This document shows, piece after piece, positions 61,008-64,000 of a stretch of DNA of 64,000 nt; position 1 is the stretch's first letter; the number at the start of each line of letters is the position of its first letter. This stretch comes from an uncultured Clostridia bacterium (GTDB taxonomy: Bacteria > Bacillota > Clostridia > Lachnospirales > Lachnospiraceae). Position numbers and translations under genes: made by a program. The stretch is taken from positions 68,011 to 132,010 of the forward strand of contig CALBKM010000029.1 of NCBI GenBank assembly GCA_937895705.1. The letters are read 5' to 3'. The notes under the pieces are model-generated. The model did no database searches, had not been told where the DNA came from, and was given only the letters and a program-made list of their open reading frames with translations.

Positions 61008-61886
61008 TTATTCCATCGTACCCTTTACTACCTTGCCGGCATAACAAAGCACCAGAACTCCCGGGCCGGTATGGGCACCGATAACCGGTCCCACATCCCC
61101 CCGCAATACTTCAAGCTGCGGATACGCATCCTTGACCATTGCCTCCAGAACATCCGCTTCCTCCGGACAATCCCCATGATACACGGAAACATACGGGAGA
61201 CGCTCCGGATCAATGGTTGCCTTCATACGATTTACCAGTTCGGAAACGGAAGACTTTCTGCCACGCACCTTCGCCACACTATTTAACTTACCGTTCACAT
61301 CCACGTTAATAATCGGCTTAATCTTTAACATGGTACCGACAATTGCGGACTTAGCGTCAATTCTGCCGCCTCTCTTTAAGAAGAACAGGTCTTCTACGGT
61401 TACCTGATGGTGGAGATATTTATTCAGGCTCTCCATCTCTGCCTTCACTTCTTCCATGGTTGCGCCGTTCTCTTTCATCTTTGCCGCGTGGTACACCATA
61501 AGAGCCTGACCGCCGCTTCCGGACAACGTATCTACATGCAGAATCTTTCTCTCCGGAAACTCCTGCTGCAATTCATGTAATGTCATGACACCGTTATTAT
61601 AAGTAACGGAAAGTCCCGCCGAAAAGCCGATATATATTATATCCTTTCCGTTCTCTAACGTTGCACGCATATGCTCCTCAAAAAAACCCGGCGTTACCGC
61701 AGAGGTCTTTGCATTGGAACCGGCACGCAGGCTGTCATAAAATGCCTTACTCTCCACCTCACGGTTTAAGACCGGCGCTTTATCATCTACGATTACCTCC
61801 AACTGCATTACCTGCAGATTATATTTCTCCACAATTTCCTTGGATAAATCGCAGGAAGAATCCGTAAAAATTACATAGTTTGCCAT
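61008..61886 (-). CDS. DegV-family fatty acid-binding protein
   Basis: A 292-residue DegV protein. Members bind one long-chain fatty acid and, as FakB, deliver it to the kinase FakA. The family segments are FTDSSCDLS (about 8-16), TSAVTPGFFEEHM (about 60), GFSAGLSVTYNN (about 83), VDTLSGSGGQALMVY (about 120), FFLKRGGRI (about 165) and GPVIGAHTGPGVL (about 265). No fakA is nearby. AAAAGGAGAGTATAAC precedes the ATG. It is a single-gene unit. Confidence 0.93.
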   Translation of the reverse strand: MANYVIFTDSSCDLSKEIVEKYNLQVMQLEVIVDDKAPVLNREVESKAFYDSLRAGSNAKTSAVTPGFFEEHMRATLENGKDIIYIGFSAGLSVTYNNGVMTLHELQQEFPERKILHVDTLSGSGGQALMVYHAAKMKENGATMEEVKAEMESLNKYLHHQVTVEDLFFLKRGGRIDAKSAIVGTMLKIKPIINVDVNGKLNSVAKVRGRKSSVSELVNRMKATIDPERLPYVSVYHGDCPEEADVLEAMVKDAYPQLEVLRGDVGPVIGAHTGPGVLVLCYAGKVVKGTME

Positions 61887-61992
61887 GTTATACTCTCCTT
61901 TTCTTCTCGTTTACACTATATTTCCCCTAATTTACATCTGTTTTTCAAAACTACGTCATGCAGAAAAACTTTCTATATTACTTGTCATGAAT

Positions 61993-62021
61993 AGTATATC
62001 GTTTTTTTGATATATATGCAA
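61993..62021 (-). promoter_or_regulatory. Promoter of degV
   Basis: Minus strand: TTGCAT (62016-62021), 17-base spacer, TATACT (61993-61998). The remaining gene-free sequence to 62201 holds a GAGTTTC/GAAACTC hairpin (62076-62097) and the next terminator. Confidence 0.7.
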
Positions 62022-62141
62022 TAAAAAAAAATGAACATTGGACAAAAATATGCTCTTCTTTTTTAAATTAGAACAAAGAGTTTCGCCTATGAAACTCTTG
62101 CGCCGCTTTTGCGTTGCATCTATGCGACATTTTCCTATAGA

Positions 62142-62174
62142 GTAAAAAGACTCGCACCACCGGTACGAGTCTTT
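62142..62174 (-). terminator. Terminator of the AraC-GNAT gene
   Basis: Minus strand: AAAGACTCG pairs with CGAGTCTTT around an 11-base loop, followed by TTACTC. Confidence 0.8.
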
Positions 62175-62201
62175 AAATCCCTATTTCTTTTATCATTTGG
62201 C

Positions 62202-63050
62202 TTATTGAAGTTTTCTCATAAACAGAATCTCATCATACCGCTTAAACTCACCCCAGGGCTCATAAATTCCTTCCGGTATTCGTCCGCATTCCCGCATTCC
62301 CAGCGACATATAAAAGCGCTCGGTTCCGTCACTGCGACAGGTTGTGGTTACATAGGAAAAATCAAGTTCTGACGCATATTTACATGCTTCTTCGAATAAT
62401 CTTGTCGCCAGTCCCTGCTTTTGAAATGCCGGATTTACTACTATATCACTTAAAGTGCACCGATGTGAATATAATACATGCAGTTCTTTCAACAGCACAA
62501 TATTTCCAATAACATTATCCTCAATTACCGCTACAAGATGAACTCTTCTTCCTGCTTCCATCTCTGTGATGCTTTCTGCAATTCGTTGTTCCACTTCTTC
62601 CGGGGTATTTCTTGAAAAAATATTTTCCCAAATACTCCGAGCATCACGTTGTTCCACTTTTCGAATTCTGATTTCATCCATAATTGCTTCCTCCTTAGCT
62701 AATTTTTCGATGGATGGATAATTTTTATGGACTAAATGAAGCTGTTCATGATATTGATACTCTTTCGGTGAGCATCCGATTTGTAAAAGAAATGCCTTAT
62801 AGAAGCCGGCTTGTGTCTCAAATCCGTAATCCACCGCAACTTCAATCAGTTTTCGTCCTTGCACAATTTCGACCGCCGCATTTATCAACCGTCGGCAACG
62901 AATATAACTCATGACCGGCATTCCGGTTGCTTCTTTTATTATGTAATAGATTTGCCTCGGTGAGTAATGCACCACTTGTGCCAAGTCTACCAGTGAAATG
63001 TCCTCTTTTAGATTCTGTTCAATATAAACCAGTAATTCATCTGTGTCCAT
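62202..63050 (-). CDS. AraC-type regulator fused to a GNAT acetyltransferase
   Basis: A 282-residue two-part protein. Residues 1 to about 105 are a complete AraC double helix-turn-helix (ISLVDLAQVVHYSPRQIYY, then VAVDYGFETQAGFYKAF and SPKEYQ). Residues about 125-282 are a GNAT domain with the acetyl-CoA motif NPAFQKQGLATRLFEEA (Q-x-x-G-x-A/G) and a C-terminal FYMSLGMRECG. The DNA-binding half comes first, the reverse of most sensor-AraC proteins. The start MDTDELL at 63050 follows GGAGGAGATT. It may couple acetylation of a small molecule to its own regulation. A strong dyad lies 75 bases upstream. Confidence 0.85.
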   Translation of the reverse strand: MDTDELLVYIEQNLKEDISLVDLAQVVHYSPRQIYYIIKEATGMPVMSYIRCRRLINAAVEIVQGRKLIEVAVDYGFETQAGFYKAFLLQIGCSPKEYQYHEQLHLVHKNYPSIEKLAKEEAIMDEIRIRKVEQRDARSIWENIFSRNTPEEVEQRIAESITEMEAGRRVHLVAVIEDNVIGNIVLLKELHVLYSHRCTLSDIVVNPAFQKQGLATRLFEEACKYASELDFSYVTTTCRSDGTERFYMSLGMRECGRIPEGIYEPWGEFKRYDEILFMRKLQ

Positions 63051-63124
63051 AATCTCCTCCATGTCCTTAGCATAACAGAAATAATTCTGAAGTACTTTTC
63101 CTGGTTTGCAGACTTAATTATGAT

Positions 63125-63155
63125 TCAATTAGTCAGACACAGTCTGACTAATTGA
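63125..63155. promoter_or_regulatory. 14-bp inverted repeat upstream of the AraC-GNAT gene
   Basis: TCAATTAGTCAGAC (63125-63138), ACA, GTCTGACTAATTGA (63142-63155) is a perfect dyad. No T tract follows on either strand, so it is more likely an operator than a terminator. The rest of 63051-63244 shows no gene. Confidence 0.5.
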
Positions 63156-63244
63156 TTTCAGAAAATATATTCTCACTATAAGCACACCTATTTGGAATCC
63201 GCTTCGCTCGTTCCTCATAGAGGGCTGACGCCCATGCTCATAAG

Positions 63245-63284
63245 TAACAAAAACCGGCCAGGAACACGAGGTTCCCGCCGGTTT
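63245..63284 (-). terminator. Terminator of tsf
   Basis: Minus strand: AAACCGGCgGGAAC pairs with GTTCCtGGCCGGTTT, followed by TTGTTACTT. Confidence 0.85.
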
Positions 63285-63319
63285 ATTATTACTTATTCGC
63301 GCGTGGCTTGTAGCTTGTG

Positions 63320-64000
63320 CTACATGCCCATCTGCTTTGCAACTTCTGCTGCGAAGTCTTCCTGCTTCTTCTCAAGGCCTTCACCGGTCTCGAAACGAAC
63401 GAACTTCTTAATAGCAAGAGTCATGCCGTTGTCCTTAGCAACCTGCGCTACGTACTGAGCTACGGACTGCTTTCCGTCCTCTGCCTTTACGTATACCTGG
63501 TCTAAGAGACAGATTTCCTTTAATTCCTTATTGATACGACCGCTGATCATACCCTCGATTACCTTCTCCGGCTTCTGGGACTCCTTCGGATCGTTCATAA
63601 TCTGAGCCTTGATGATTTCCTTCTCATGCTCAATGTAATCAGCATCTACATCATCCTTAGAAACATACTTCGGATTCATAGCTGCAACCTGCATTGCTAC
63701 GTTCTTTGCACATTCCTTAGCTGCTGCGTTCATCTCGGAAGCATCAAGTACAATCAATACACCGATCTTACCGCCGCTGTGGATGTAGGACTCAACGAAT
63801 CCGTTCTCAGCAACTACTCTCTCGAAACGACGAATCTTCATATTCTCACCGATAACTGCGATCTGAGCTGCAAGCTCTTCAGCAACAGTCTTAGACGGAT
63901 CAGCTGCCCAAGTCTCTGCAAGGAAAGCGTCGATGTCGGCAGCATTGCTGTTAGCAGCCTGCTCAACAACGGTCTTAACGTAACCACGGAACTTATCGTT
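63320..64000 (-). CDS. tsf: Elongation factor Ts (5' part beyond window)
   Basis: The C-terminal 226 residues of EF-Ts, which recycles EF-Tu by exchanging GDP. The frame is open to position 64000 and beyond; an internal ATG at 63841 is not the start. Visible landmarks are VVEQAANSNAADIDAFL, AELAAQIAVIGEN-type and ENGFVESYIHSGGKIGVL, then the coiled-coil and C-terminal module (VYVKAEDGKQSVAQYV). The missing N-terminus would carry the UBA-like domain and the conserved TDF motif. rpsB is expected just outside the window. It ends at a strong terminator instead of running into pyrH. Confidence 0.95.
   Translation of the reverse strand, partial: NDKFRGYVKTVVEQAANSNAADIDAFLAETWAADPSKTVAEELAAQIAVIGENMKIRRFERVVAENGFVESYIHSGGKIGVLIVLDASEMNAAAKECAKNVAMQVAAMNPKYVSKDDVDADYIEHEKEIIKAQIMNDPKESQKPEKVIEGMISGRINKELKEICLLDQVYVKAEDGKQSVAQYVAQVAKDNGMTLAIKKFVRFETGEGLEKKQEDFAAEVAKQMGM

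Noticed and set aside
62076..62130. GAGTTTC/GAAACTC hairpin followed by GCATCTATGC as a regulatory RNA
   Set aside because: Stems are short and lie just beyond another terminator; no promoter in the right place was seen.
63180..63244. Short GC-rich inverted repeats (CGCTTCGCTCG, GGGCTGACGCCC) before the tsf terminator
   Set aside because: Too short and not clearly organised; they could be remnants of a repeat but cannot be told from chance without genome-wide copies.
63320..63841. A separate gene beginning at the ATG at 63841
   Set aside because: The frame is open upstream to the window edge and encodes EF-Ts sequence throughout, so this ATG is internal.
1..64000. Prophage, integrative element, secretion or defence island, CRISPR array, or biosynthetic gene cluster
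   Set aside because: No integrase, transposase, phage structural, restriction, Cas, or assembly-line genes were found on either strand.

Overview
The window is an uninterrupted stretch of a bacterial chromosome. Gene content and order point to an anaerobic, low- to mid-GC member of the Clostridia, most likely a Lachnospiraceae-type organism. The evidence is a PolC-type replicase, the pyrH-frr-uppS-cdsA-dxr-rseP-ispG-polC block, an IspH fused to ribosomal protein S1 domains, a sodium-pumping decarboxylase cluster, a Gram-positive SOS box at recA, and strong AGGAGG ribosome binding sites before nearly every gene. Fifty-eight of 61 gene calls (including two tRNAs) lie on the minus strand; only a small regulator, a cyclophilin and a polysaccharide deacetylase lie on plus. 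No prophage, transposase, CRISPR array, toxin-antitoxin or defence locus was recognised.

Layout, left to right. 0-2.1 kb: a truncated Nudix hydrolase, a ComB-family phosphatase, a candidate plus-strand small RNA and a methyltransferase. 2.2-2.5 kb: two identical tRNA-Glu genes with their own promoter and terminator. 2.5-17 kb: a lipoprotein, then the conserved block polC-ispG-rseP-dxr-(GDPD-like)-cdsA-uppS-frr-pyrH-bactofilin (replication, isoprenoid and phospholipid synthesis, ribosome recycling, UMP kinase). 17-27 kb: a mannonate/mannitol-type dehydrogenase, a SpoU methyltransferase, a metallo-beta-lactamase-fold hydrolase, a KtrA/KtrB potassium system preceded by a membrane GTPase, and several lineage-specific proteins. 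27-28.3 kb: an XRE regulator and a 302-bp inverted-repeat element. 28.3-33.5 kb: a five-gene biotin-dependent carboxyltransferase/sodium pump operon. 33.5-33.9 kb: two tandem structured non-coding modules. 34-38.5 kb: cyclophilin, deacetylase, a DUF1508 protein, recX and recA. 38.5-42 kb: a four-gene operon of membrane and secreted proteins of unknown function, with a palindromic operator on its promoter. 42-51.7 kb: rapZ, ilvA, ftsY, smc, rnc, acpP, plsX and cheR. 51.8-64 kb: ispH-S1, cmk, a flavoprotein, a GerMN-type lipoprotein, pgsA, rimO, folD, cls, degV, an AraC-GNAT fusion and the 3' part of tsf.

Most of the window is core metabolism. The parts least explained by known biology are the non-coding ones: the 28.0-28.3 kb palindromic element, the paired multi-hairpin modules at 33.56-33.80 kb, the long stem at 51.74-51.82 kb, the uppS leader that could hide its own ribosome binding site, and the small RNA at 1.13-1.23 kb. 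Among genes, the most interesting are the uncharacterised operator-controlled membrane operon, the GTPase-KtrB-KtrA operon, and a carboxyltransferase/sodium pump cluster that carries two different carboxyltransferase subunits for one biotin carrier. Structure, covariation and promoter calls were made by eye.
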